Below, piece by piece: positions 43,930 to 52,280 of a stretch of DNA of 64,000 nt. The translations under genes and the position numbers were made by a program. The notes below the pieces were generated by a model. That model saw nothing but the letters and a program-made list of their open reading frames with translations, made no database searches and was not told the DNA's origin. Every line of letters starts with the position of its first letter. Within the stretch, counting starts at the first letter, position 1. Source of the DNA: UBA8752 sp002172485. Lineage in GTDB: Bacteria; Bacteroidota; Bacteroidia; Flavobacteriales_D; Sanyastnellaceae. Where the stretch lies: positions 1-64,000 of the forward strand of contig JBELJZ010000005.1 in NCBI GenBank assembly GCA_042089915.1, written 5' to 3'.

Positions 43930-44483
43930 CGAGAAATTGGTTCACCTGCGTGGTGAAATACGTGCGCCACGGCGCGGACGGATCCGAGGAAAAGACCACC
44001 GACCAACTGTTGCTGGACGCCTATACCTACACCGAAGCAGAAGCCCGGCTGGTGGGCATCGTGACCGATGTCTGCACGGGCCCATTCGAAGTGCAGTCCA
44101 TCACCAAAAGCAACTACGCGGAAGTGGTGCGTTTTGATACCGGCGACAAGTGGTTCCGGATCAAAGTGGCCCTGACCAGCTTCGACGAGCGGAGCGGCAA
44201 GGAGAAGGAATCAAACCAGTTCTTCCTCTTCAGCGCGGACGACATCAAGGACGCCTACGACAAAACCCGAGAGTTCCTCAAAGGATCGGGCATCGGGTAT
44301 GTCATCCCTGCCATCAACTACACCAAAATCAGCGAGGTATACCCCAAGAGTGAGGAAGGCTCCACCAATGTGACTGCTGCAGATGGATATGGCGCTGTCC
44401 CAGCCGACCACCCGTCCATCGCCCAGCCCGAGGCTGCCGCTGTGCCAGCTGGCGTCGACCCGGAGACGGGCGAAGTGGGTTGA
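43926..44483 (+). CDS. DUF4494 protein
   Basis: The 185-residue protein fits DUF4494: WFTCVVKYVR at the N-terminus, then LLDAYTYTEAEARL, and a second half starting WFRIKVALTSFDE. The C-terminal 45 residues, rich in Ala, Pro and Gly, look disordered. This family is conserved in Bacteroidota and its function is unknown. It starts within the stop of the oxidoreductase gene and converges with the helicase gene, ten bases apart. Confidence 0.88.
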   Translation: MTRNWFTCVVKYVRHGADGSEEKTTDQLLLDAYTYTEAEARLVGIVTDVCTGPFEVQSITKSNYAEVVRFDTGDKWFRIKVALTSFDERSGKEKESNQFFLFSADDIKDAYDKTREFLKGSGIGYVIPAINYTKISEVYPKSEEGSTNVTAADGYGAVPADHPSIAQPEAAAVPAGVDPETGEVG

Positions 44484-44492
44484 TCGCGGGGG

Positions 44493-46409
44493 TCACGCCC
44501 ACTCCCAACAAGACCGGTAGGCTCCAGACTGTTCGCAGCTCTGGATGAAGTCCGCGTAGAACCCGTCGGCCCCAAGGGTGGCGCTGTCTCCGATGACCAG
44601 CAGGTGCATGCGCGCCCGGGTCATGGCCACATTCATCCGACGGTGCTCCGAAAGGAACCCCACCTCGCCATCGGCGTTGGAACGGGTCAAACCGATGACC
44701 ATGATGTCGCGCTCCTGCCCCTGAAAGCCATCCACGGTTTGAATGGACAGTCGCCCGTGCGCCTGGGCCACATCGGCTGCCAGCAACTCTTCCAACAAGG
44801 TGACCTGAGCGCGGTAGGGCGCGATCACGCCCACACTGGATTCGGGGTGGGCCTTCATCAGCTCCCGCAACCGATCCACGGTGAATTGGGCCTCCTCGGG
44901 ATTGCGGATACTGGCATGGGACCGGCCCGTCTTGTCCGCCTGGGCGACGGAGCGCTCCTCGTCCCAACCGCGGCCGGCCGTGTCAACGTAGGTGAGCGGA
45001 GCCAGACCTTCCAACGCGCGGTCCGCCACCGCGGCATCCGCCATGAGTACTCCGCCGTAAAAGACCCGGTTGGGGTGCGCCATGATGTCGGCGTGCATCC
45101 GGTATTGGGTGTCGAGCAGGTGGACATTGCGGTCACGGGCGATGGCCTTTTCCAACAGACTCACCCCAAGTCCAGCCTTCAAAGCCGCGGGATTCTTGAC
45201 CGTGGGCGGCAATTGACAGGCGTCACCGGCGAGGACCACGCGGTCGGCGAGTCGGATGGGAATCCAAGCCCCGGGCTCCAGCGCCTGACCCGCCTCGTCC
45301 AAGACCACTGTACCAAATCGGCGCCCTTGCAACATTCGGTCTGCCGCACCAACCAAGGTGCAACACACCACCTCGGCGGACTCCAAGGCCCGTTCGGCCA
45401 GAAACCCTTCCAAGCGGTCTGCCTCCTTGCGGAGCTGTCGGGCCTCGGCAAAGGCTGCCCGGCGCGCAGTCCGCTGATCCGGGCCGAAATTCCTCACTTC
45501 CCGTTCCGCTTCCCGGGTGGCGTCGTCTGCCTGACGCCGGTATTGCTTGACCTGCTTAAAGTCTGGATCCGCCGCCACCAGTCGGTCCAAGGCGCGGTTG
45601 GCCACTGAAGGATCTACCCGCATGGGGTGGCCTATCCGAACCACTTGCAAACCGGCACCCCCGAGGCGTTCCACCAACAAGTCCGCAGCCGCGTTGGAAG
45701 GGGTTGCGCACATCACCGTTTCTCCCCGCCGCACCAAGGCCCGCACCAGCTGCACCAGCGTTGTGGTTTTGCCCGTTCCGGGCGGCCCATGCAGGGTCGT
45801 GACCTCTGGTGCGGTCAATGCATGGCCCACCGCCAAATTCTGGGAGGCATTCAACGTCGGGTGCTCGAAGGGCTCAGGTTCCACCGGTTCAGGCCGGGCA
45901 TAGCCCAGAATCACCTCGCGGAGTGCGGCCAGCCGAGATGGCTTGCCATCGTGTCCCGCATTCAAAACGTCGCTCAAGGCACGGGCCATCTCCTTGAAAC
46001 TGCGCTCGTCAAACCGCGCGTCCAACACCCATGTGCGGTGCATGACTTGATCGGGAAGGTCTTCTCCATCGAGGACCACTTCGGCCTCCAGCCCCCTGGC
46101 GGAACGGACGATGCCCCGATGGGACACCTTGTCTCCCTTGGTGTCGTCCGACGTCAATTGAACCGCAGAACCCGCACGAAAGGCACCCGGCTCACCTCCA
46201 TCGGCTTGCACTTCCACGGTGGGGCGACCGCCCAAGGTGAAACGGGTTCGGATGACGCGCACCGGCGACCACGTCAGCCCTTCGGCTTTTCGGACGGAAA
46301 CAGGTTGCCCGTCGAGGATGGCCCCATAACGCGCTTCCTCAGCCCGGTGCTCCAGCACCAGCGCCTCCGTTAAGGCGGCCAATTCCGCGAGGCTGTCGCG
46401 GTGGTTCAT
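44493..46409 (-). CDS. SF1B superfamily helicase (Upf1/IGHMBP2-like)
   Basis: The 638-residue protein has an N-terminal beta domain (about 1-150) and two RecA domains. Motifs seen are GPPGTGKTTTL near residue 210, MCATPSNAAAD, LDEAGQALEP near 370, LAGDACQLPPTV, LDTQYRMHADIM near 430, and SIQTVDGFQGQERDIMVIG with LTRSN near 560. It is a 5'-3' helicase-type ATPase acting on RNA or DNA in the cytoplasm. The first domain resembles the 1B-containing part of IGHMBP2-type proteins. Its stop lies ten bases from the convergent DUF4494 gene. Confidence 0.9.
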   Translation of the reverse strand: MNHRDSLAELAALTEALVLEHRAEEARYGAILDGQPVSVRKAEGLTWSPVRVIRTRFTLGGRPTVEVQADGGEPGAFRAGSAVQLTSDDTKGDKVSHRGIVRSARGLEAEVVLDGEDLPDQVMHRTWVLDARFDERSFKEMARALSDVLNAGHDGKPSRLAALREVILGYARPEPVEPEPFEHPTLNASQNLAVGHALTAPEVTTLHGPPGTGKTTTLVQLVRALVRRGETVMCATPSNAAADLLVERLGGAGLQVVRIGHPMRVDPSVANRALDRLVAADPDFKQVKQYRRQADDATREAEREVRNFGPDQRTARRAAFAEARQLRKEADRLEGFLAERALESAEVVCCTLVGAADRMLQGRRFGTVVLDEAGQALEPGAWIPIRLADRVVLAGDACQLPPTVKNPAALKAGLGVSLLEKAIARDRNVHLLDTQYRMHADIMAHPNRVFYGGVLMADAAVADRALEGLAPLTYVDTAGRGWDEERSVAQADKTGRSHASIRNPEEAQFTVDRLRELMKAHPESSVGVIAPYRAQVTLLEELLAADVAQAHGRLSIQTVDGFQGQERDIMVIGLTRSNADGEVGFLSEHRRMNVAMTRARMHLLVIGDSATLGADGFYADFIQSCEQSGAYRSCWEWA

Positions 46410-46414
46410 CTGGG

Positions 46415-48832
46415 TTAATTGCGGTTGCGGAGAATCTGCAACGGCCCGACGTAGCGGAAACCGTCTCCAACCGCATTGATCATCCCATTGTGCTCAATGT
46501 CCTCAAGCGGCAGGGCGTAGTTGCTGAAATCGAGGATGATGTAGTATGTCGATTCGGACAATTCATCTTCGTCGGGGGACCACGTGTTGCCGTAGTCCTG
46601 CTCGTAATGCACCTGGTCTCCCCAGCGATTGTACACGGTCAATGTCGGGCCGAGGCCACTGTTGACCAGTCCTTCAATTTCAAAAGCATCGTTTTCACCG
46701 TCGTTGTTGGGCGTGAACAGGTTGGGGATGGTCTCAATGGCACAAGGGCCGAAGTTGACGTTGAAGGACATGGCATCCTCCCCGATGCAAGGGGCGGCCA
46801 TGCTGACCGTGACGTAGTAATAGTCAGTGGTCGAGACGGTCAGTGCGCTTCCCGTTTCCCCCAGAGTACCACCGAGGTCGGAGGACCAAGTGAATTCCAA
46901 AGGCCAATCCGAAGGCGGCAATTCCGGCAAGAGAATGTGGTCGTCGCCGATGCACAGGCCATACAGTTCCTCGTCCGGCCCAAGTACGGGCGGAGCATAC
47001 AGCCCGACCGGCACGGTGGCACTGGCCAGACACTCGTCAATGTTGCCCCCCGTCAGGTTCATGGTGACGGTCACATTGACGGGCGAATCCAAGCCATCGA
47101 TGGTCGCTGTGGCACTGCTGTTGTTGCCGCCGCCTGGCGCCAAGACGCCATCGGTGGTTTCCCAGTCCCACTCGACATTGAGGTTGCTTGGCACATCCTG
47201 GGTGGTCGCGGTCAATCCCACGGGTACACCACACCAATTGTCGGCGGCCACCAAGTCTACCTCCGGTGCCGGCTCCACCGTGACGACCATGGTATCGGAC
47301 GCCGTGCACCCGAAGTCGTTGGTCGCTGTGTAGACGTATTCGAACACGCCTTGGTTCCCGGGCAGAATGGCGATGTCATTGCAATCTCCACCGTCATCTA
47401 CGATGAAAGGACCCGACCAATAACTGCTGTCGCAATCCACCCCGATCTGCGGCGTGAAGATGATGGGGTCTGGATACAGGCTTGGCTCGAAGTTGACGAA
47501 CCAGTCAAAGATGAAGCCGTTGTCCGACCCCCAGCTGTCGCACACTTCCACCGTCCAAGTGCCGTTGAGTGGGCACCCTTCGAGCAACGTCCAAGGCTGG
47601 GCGGATTCGTAGGTGCCGCTGGGCAAGGTGCCCCCGGCGTTGTCTTCCCACGTGCCGTTGGTGGCATCGGGAGACCAGAAGTAGTCGTATCCCGTCCCGG
47701 GGACATTCGGAGTTGCATCGTTGTCCACCGGTACGCCCAGAAAGGTGCCGCCTCCACCTTGCTGGTGCACGCCCATCGAGCTGCCGTCTGGGCAGATGAA
47801 GGTGATGGTGAGGTCCCCCATGAAGCTGTGCTCGAAGTTGATGAACAGGTTCTCGATGTCATCCGCGGTCTCTACGACCTGTCCGGAGTTGAAGGAGGTG
47901 AAGACAATCGACGAGCTGAAGCACTGGGTCTGGTCGTCCGGAATGAAAAGGCCGCCTCCGAAGTCCACATCAGGGGTGCTGTCGTAGGTGATGCCCTCAG
48001 CAACGCCGTTGACTTCATACTCCTCGCCCGCACAAATCTGCAAGTCCTGGGTGGTGCCCTCGAAACTGGTCGGGGTCGAGACCAGGATCAGGTGATCCAC
48101 AAGGTTGCCATTGGGGCAATCGTTGTTGTCGACGATGAAAAGCTGGACGTTGTAGGCGCCGGGCTCGTCGAAGCTGTGGGTCACTTCCGGTCCCGAATTG
48201 TCCGTCGCGCCATCGTCAAAGTCCCAGTCCCAGGTTGCGATGAGGAAGTCCTCTGCTGCCGTGGAGCCGGTGCCGTCGAATTGAATTTCTTCCCCCACAC
48301 AGATTTGAAGCGGAACCGTTTCCACTTCGCCATCGATGGTGGTCACGACATTGGCTTCCGGGCGTTGGCAAGGCTCCTCACACGTGACTTCCGCCGTCCA
48401 GTTGGAGTTGTCCGCAGCGTCGGAGGTGAATTGCCACGTGATGCACCCCGACGCATTGACCACATCGTCCATCTGGCTCCAGATGTCCACTCCCTGAAGA
48501 TCGAAACCGGTGTACACGCCGTCGGGCTCTCCCACAGCGGCGTCAGACAGCCACATGAACAGGGTGTCTCCGGCGCCGAGGGCGCAGAGGTTGAAATAGA
48601 AGTTGATGACAGGGTTCGCCGGGAGGTCCGGGCAGAAGGTCATGGTGTAGTCCACATTGGGGGACGCATCCCCGGCAGTGAGGCCATTGTCCACGAAGAA
48701 ATAGTCGCAATCGGTGTACGTCCCGCCTTGCGAAATGGAGACTTCCTGTGCCCGAGCGGGGGCGAGGATGGTCAGGAACAAGGCAGCGACAACGGCATGG
48801 CGCAACAGGCCGGAAAGGGTCAAGGACGTCAT
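46415..48832 (-). CDS. secreted PKD/P-domain protein with T9SS type B sorting domain
   Basis: The 805-residue protein has a signal peptide (about 1-28), an unassigned N-terminal beta domain (about 29-150) and a PKD domain near 165-255 (WDWDFDDGATDN, THSFDEPGAYNVQLF). A P-domain-like part near 310-450 (INFEHSFMGDLTITFICP, NGTWTVEVCDSWGSD) and more beta repeats follow. The last 102 residues start NLFTPNNDGENDAFEIEG and are the gliding motility-associated sorting domain. It is exported by the type IX system. The small gene upstream is six bases from its start, so they are probably cotranscribed. Confidence 0.9.
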   Translation of the reverse strand: MTSLTLSGLLRHAVVAALFLTILAPARAQEVSISQGGTYTDCDYFFVDNGLTAGDASPNVDYTMTFCPDLPANPVINFYFNLCALGAGDTLFMWLSDAAVGEPDGVYTGFDLQGVDIWSQMDDVVNASGCITWQFTSDAADNSNWTAEVTCEEPCQRPEANVVTTIDGEVETVPLQICVGEEIQFDGTGSTAAEDFLIATWDWDFDDGATDNSGPEVTHSFDEPGAYNVQLFIVDNNDCPNGNLVDHLILVSTPTSFEGTTQDLQICAGEEYEVNGVAEGITYDSTPDVDFGGGLFIPDDQTQCFSSSIVFTSFNSGQVVETADDIENLFINFEHSFMGDLTITFICPDGSSMGVHQQGGGGTFLGVPVDNDATPNVPGTGYDYFWSPDATNGTWEDNAGGTLPSGTYESAQPWTLLEGCPLNGTWTVEVCDSWGSDNGFIFDWFVNFEPSLYPDPIIFTPQIGVDCDSSYWSGPFIVDDGGDCNDIAILPGNQGVFEYVYTATNDFGCTASDTMVVTVEPAPEVDLVAADNWCGVPVGLTATTQDVPSNLNVEWDWETTDGVLAPGGGNNSSATATIDGLDSPVNVTVTMNLTGGNIDECLASATVPVGLYAPPVLGPDEELYGLCIGDDHILLPELPPSDWPLEFTWSSDLGGTLGETGSALTVSTTDYYYVTVSMAAPCIGEDAMSFNVNFGPCAIETIPNLFTPNNDGENDAFEIEGLVNSGLGPTLTVYNRWGDQVHYEQDYGNTWSPDEDELSESTYYIILDFSNYALPLEDIEHNGMINAVGDGFRYVGPLQILRNRN

Positions 48833-48837
48833 GGTGC

Positions 48838-49236
48838 TCAGTGTGGCTTGACCTGGTTCAGCTTGGCGCGCTCGAAGAGCACACGACAGCGTTTCTCACT
48901 GTGGAATTGAATGACCCCCACGTTGCCGATGCGGAATGAGATCGGCAAATCGGGATTCGTTTGGAGATCAATGGCATAATCACGGGCATCGAAGGCCGCG
49001 GGATCAAAGGTGGCCGCATCCAAGGCCGCGCCGCCTTCCTCGCTGGAGGGGGTGCCTTCGAGATCGGGAAGGCCCTCCGCCTTCGTCAAGTCGGGCGAGA
49101 ACACCCACCCTCGCAAGGCACGAAATTCGTCCAGGTTTTGCGGCGCTGTTTGGGCCTCCGCAGGAGAGAAAAAAGACAGGGTGGACAGCAGCAGTCCACA
49201 GGCCATCAATCGGTTCATCATCTTCGCTTCCTTCAT
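48838..49236 (-). CDS. small secreted protein of unknown function
   Basis: The 132-residue protein has a signal peptide (MNRLMACGLLLSTLSFFSPAEAQ from the second or third Met). The start could be 49236, 49221 or 49218. The mature part has a polar first half and a C-terminal segment (LPISFRIGNVGVIQFHSEKRC) that reads like two beta strands. No family was recognised. It lies six bases upstream of the large T9SS type B gene on the same strand, so it may be its partner or a processing factor; this is inference. Confidence 0.6.
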   Translation of the reverse strand: MKEAKMMNRLMACGLLLSTLSFFSPAEAQTAPQNLDEFRALRGWVFSPDLTKAEGLPDLEGTPSSEEGGAALDAATFDPAAFDARDYAIDLQTNPDLPISFRIGNVGVIQFHSEKRCRVLFERAKLNQVKPH

Positions 49237-49304
49237 CGAACCCCGAAAAGGGCGCGATAGTTGTCCGAAAATAGCACATTTGCCCCCCCTTGAACTCCCT
49301 CTCC

Positions 49305-50471
49305 ATGCGACTTATCGAGGTCAATGACGTCAAAACCCGCGCCGCCTTTCACGCGGTTCCGCGGCGCATCTATGCAGACAACCCGGTGTGGATCCCCCAC
49401 CTGAAGCAGGACATCGACAAAATCTTCGATCCGGAACAGAACCGTCTCTTCAGGAAAGGCGGGGTCGCCAAGCGCTGGATCGTGCAGGGTGAGGATGGCC
49501 ATTGGGCCGGACGCATCGCCGCATTTGTCAGCCCGAAATACAGCGGCGGCATGAAGCAGCCGACAGGAGGAATCGGCTTTTTCGAATCCACCGACGACGA
49601 CGCTGTGGCCCAGCTGTTGTTCGAGGCGGCGGAAGCTTGGCTGCAGGAGCAGGGCATGGAAGCGGTCGATGGCCCCATCAACTTCGGAGAGAAGGACCAA
49701 TACTGGGGGCTGCTGGTCAAGGACTTCACCTCCTTGCCGAGCTATGCCCTCAACTACAACCCGGAGTACTACCGGCGTTTTTTCGACGCCCACGGCTACC
49801 AGGTCTATTACGAGCAATACATCTTCAGTCGGGAGGTGGACCTCGGCATCCAAGAGGTCTTTGAGCGCAAGCGCGCCCAAGTGGCATCCCGCGGCACGAT
49901 GAAGGTCATCACGGCCAAGGACCTCACCGAGGACCAGCTCGCCGCACACTTCTGCACCGTCTACAACAATGCCTGGGGCGGCCACCACGGCTTTGCCAAG
50001 ATGCCCCTCAAACAGGCCAAGCGCACCGTCAAGGCGTTGAAGCCGGTCATGGACCCGGACATCATCTTCTTCGTGATGGATGGAGACGACCCCATCGCCT
50101 TTTACGTCAACATCCCGGAGCTCAACCAGATTTTCCGGCATGTGGACGGCAACCTGAATGCCATCGGCAAACTGAAGTTCCTGTACCACAAATGGCGCGG
50201 CGCGTCCGACATCATGGTGGGGCTCGTGTTCGGCATTGACCGCAACTACCACGGCCAAGGCATCGACGGCTACATGATTGACATTGCCGGGAAGCGGATT
50301 CAGGAAAAGGGGCGTTACAAAAGCACCACGCTGACGTGGATCGGCGACTTCAATCCGAAGATGATCCGCATTGCCGAGAACCTCGGGACCGAGCGGACCC
50401 GGACCTATGTCACGCTCCGGAAATTCTTCGACCCGGAAGTCGAGTTCCAGCGCATGCCCATTGCAAAATGA
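49305..50471 (+). CDS. GNAT-like N-acyltransferase family protein
   Basis: The 388-residue protein has an N-terminal region opening VNDVKTRAAFHAVPRRIYAD and a C-terminal half with the acyltransferase-like segment FGIDRNYHGQGIDGYMID, where the YHGQGI part is the coenzyme A loop. FDAHGYQVYYEQYIF and LTWIGDFNPKMIRIAENL match a family common in Bacteroidota and other phyla and often called hypothetical protein or YghO-like. It probably transfers an acyl group in the cytoplasm; the substrate is unknown. The ATG at 49305 is preferred to the TTG at 49290. Confidence 0.8.
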   Translation: MRLIEVNDVKTRAAFHAVPRRIYADNPVWIPHLKQDIDKIFDPEQNRLFRKGGVAKRWIVQGEDGHWAGRIAAFVSPKYSGGMKQPTGGIGFFESTDDDAVAQLLFEAAEAWLQEQGMEAVDGPINFGEKDQYWGLLVKDFTSLPSYALNYNPEYYRRFFDAHGYQVYYEQYIFSREVDLGIQEVFERKRAQVASRGTMKVITAKDLTEDQLAAHFCTVYNNAWGGHHGFAKMPLKQAKRTVKALKPVMDPDIIFFVMDGDDPIAFYVNIPELNQIFRHVDGNLNAIGKLKFLYHKWRGASDIMVGLVFGIDRNYHGQGIDGYMIDIAGKRIQEKGRYKSTTLTWIGDFNPKMIRIAENLGTERTRTYVTLRKFFDPEVEFQRMPIAK

Positions 50472-50502
50472 CCCCCTGTCTCTCAGGAATTTGACCCCGA
50501 AG

Positions 50503-50532
50503 TTTGTCGGGTCGAAATCCCCGCTATCTTTG
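50503..50532 (+). promoter_or_regulatory. promoter of the tRNA-Lys/tRNA-Leu pair
   Basis: TTTG at 50503-50506 and TATCTTTG at 50525-50532 are spaced by 18 bases, close to the Bacteroidota -33/-7 consensus. They sit about 45 bases before tRNA-Lys and match the TAATTTTG before the second tRNA-Leu, also followed by GCGCCCC. Confidence 0.75.
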
Positions 50533-50576
50533 CGCCCCCTTCCGGAGGACCCAACGGGGCCCCTGGAGGATCTGGA

Positions 50577-50653
50577 GACCCCCTAGCTCAGTTGGTTAGA
50601 GCATCTCACTTTTAATGAGAGGGTCCTGGGTTCGAGCCCCAGGGGGGTCACCA
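50577..50653 (+). tRNA. tRNA-Lys (TTT anticodon), CCA encoded
   Basis: GACCCCC pairs with GGGGGTC in the acceptor stem. The anticodon stem TCTCA/TGAGA encloses CTTTTAA, giving TTT (Lys AAA). The T-loop is TTCGAGC. The CCA end is encoded and the next tRNA starts at the following base. Confidence 0.97.
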
Positions 50654-50740
50654 GCCCAGGTGCTGAAATTGGTAGACAGGCATGGTTGAGGGCCATGTGT
50701 CCATTAGGGCGTGCGGGTTCGAGTCCCGCCCTGGGCACCA
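50654..50740 (+). tRNA. tRNA-Leu (GAG anticodon), CCA encoded
   Basis: The acceptor stem is GCCCAGG/CCTGGGC. CATGG/CCATG enclose the loop TTGAGGG, giving anticodon GAG (Leu CTC/CTT). A long variable arm is present, as expected of tRNA-Leu, and CCA is encoded. It abuts tRNA-Lys with no spacer. Confidence 0.96.
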
Positions 50741-50750
50741 GCGCATCAAG

Positions 50751-50776
50751 AGGACCGCTTCGGCGGTCCTTTTTTT
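50751..50776 (+). terminator. terminator of the tRNA pair
   Basis: AGGACCGC pairs with GCGGTCCT around TTCG, followed by six further T residues, ten bases after tRNA-Leu. Confidence 0.92.
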
Positions 50777-50911
50777 GTGCCTTTCCCGGACAACACTGTG
50801 TCCAAAGTACACACATAAACACCTGAATACGAGCTACTTAAATCCGGTTATTGTGAAAAACAAGTGCCGAAAAGAAGGGCATCTGCAGGATGTGCTTGCG
50901 AAACTTGCGGC

Positions 50912-52204
50912 ATGGGAAAGAAAATCAACTTCATTGCGTTGGTGGGATTCGTCCTGTTGTCCGTTCTCGGCTTGGGCAACGAAGCCCAATCCCCGGACTG
51001 GAGCTCGGTGGATCTGGCGAGTTCCGGAGACATCGCCTGGATGATCGTCGCCAGTGCATTCGTCCTCCTCATGACCCCGGGCCTCGCCTTCTTCTACGGG
51101 GGCATGGTGGACCGCAAGAATGTCATCTCCACCATGCTGCAGAGCTTCGTCGCACTCGGTGTCATCAGCGTGGTGTGGGTCATCGTCGGCTTCAGCCTGT
51201 GCTTCGGCGACAGCATCGGCGGCATCATCGGCAACCCCCTCACCTTCCTCAACTTTCGCAACGTCGGACTGCAGGCCCACCCGGACATTGGCGGCGGCCT
51301 CCCCTTTCTGCTCTTCGCCCTCTTTCAGCTCAAGTTTGCCATCATCACACCCGCCCTCTTCACCGGCAGCATGGCGGGGCGCATCCGATTCCGGAGCTAC
51401 ATCCTGTTCATGGTGCTCTTCACCCTGTTCATCTACGCTCCGCTCGCCCACATGACGTGGCATCCGGACGGCCTTCTGCTCAATTTGGGCGTCCTCGACT
51501 TTGCGGGTGGCACCGTGGTGCACATGTCGGCCGGCCTCGCGGCTTTGGCTGGCGCCGTGCACCTGGGCCCCCGCAAGACCAAGCGCCTCACCCACGCCAA
51601 CATCCCCTTCGTCATCCTGGGAACGGGGCTCCTGTGGTTTGGCTGGTTCGGGTTCAATGCCGGGTCTGCTCTGGGCGCCAACACCGATGCCGTGCAAGCC
51701 CTTGCCAACACCCACTTCGCTTCGGCTGCCGGCATGATCACGTGGATGTTCTATGAGCGATTCCAAGGGCGGAAGATGAACGCGCTGGGCGCCTGCATCG
51801 GCGCCATCGTTGGACTGGTGGCCATCACGCCCGCTGCAGGATTCGTGTCCATCCAAGAGAGTTTGTTCATCGGCACCTTCGCTGCCCTGGTGTCCAATTG
51901 GGCCATCGCCGCCCAGGGGCGGAGCGCTTTGGACGACACCCTTGACGTCTTCCCCAGCCATGGTGTGGGTGGCATGGTCGGCATGTTGCTGACTGGTGTC
52001 TTTGCTGCGGACGTCGGCCTGACCTCCGGACAAACCGAGACCTTCCTGTGGCATGTCGCCGCACTGGTTGGCGTGTCCATCTTTTGCTTCTTCGGCAGCC
52101 TTGTTCTCTTGAAGCTGGTGGACCGCGCCTTGTCCATGCGGGTCACCGACAAGCAGGAAGCGATCGGCCTCGATGCCAGCCAACATGGTGAGCAGGTGAG
52201 CTGA
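50912..52204 (+). CDS. amt: ammonium transporter Amt
   Basis: The 430-residue protein has about eleven membrane helices and the Amt motifs. AFFYGGMVDRKN is near residue 55, and the twin pore His residues are in TVVHMSAG (near 198) and FPSHGVGGMVG (near 350). WFGWFGFNAGSA lies near 243. It conducts ammonium across the inner membrane for nitrogen assimilation. The start at 50912 gives an N-terminal helix that may be a cleaved signal peptide. No PII protein gene (glnK) lies beside it, unlike many bacterial amt loci. It is followed after 76 bases by the DEAD-box gene. Confidence 0.95.
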   Translation: MGKKINFIALVGFVLLSVLGLGNEAQSPDWSSVDLASSGDIAWMIVASAFVLLMTPGLAFFYGGMVDRKNVISTMLQSFVALGVISVVWVIVGFSLCFGDSIGGIIGNPLTFLNFRNVGLQAHPDIGGGLPFLLFALFQLKFAIITPALFTGSMAGRIRFRSYILFMVLFTLFIYAPLAHMTWHPDGLLLNLGVLDFAGGTVVHMSAGLAALAGAVHLGPRKTKRLTHANIPFVILGTGLLWFGWFGFNAGSALGANTDAVQALANTHFASAAGMITWMFYERFQGRKMNALGACIGAIVGLVAITPAAGFVSIQESLFIGTFAALVSNWAIAAQGRSALDDTLDVFPSHGVGGMVGMLLTGVFAADVGLTSGQTETFLWHVAALVGVSIFCFFGSLVLLKLVDRALSMRVTDKQEAIGLDASQHGEQVS

Positions 52205-52210
52205 ACACCC

Positions 52211-52218
52211 TACCTTTG
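52211..52218 (+). promoter_or_regulatory. candidate -7 element of the DEAD-box gene
   Basis: TACCTTTG matches TAnnTTTG exactly and lies 62 bases upstream of the TTG start at 52281. Confidence 0.5.
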
Positions 52219-52280
52219 TGGGGAACCGCGGTGGGGCCGAGTGAATTTCGGAGCGTCATCGCACCACACCCCACTTCACT

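Noticed and set aside
46490..48910. 806-codon open frame on the plus strand
   Set aside because: It is the antisense shadow of the T9SS type B gene at 46415-48832, which has a signal peptide, PKD motifs and a sorting domain; the shadow has no recognisable domain.
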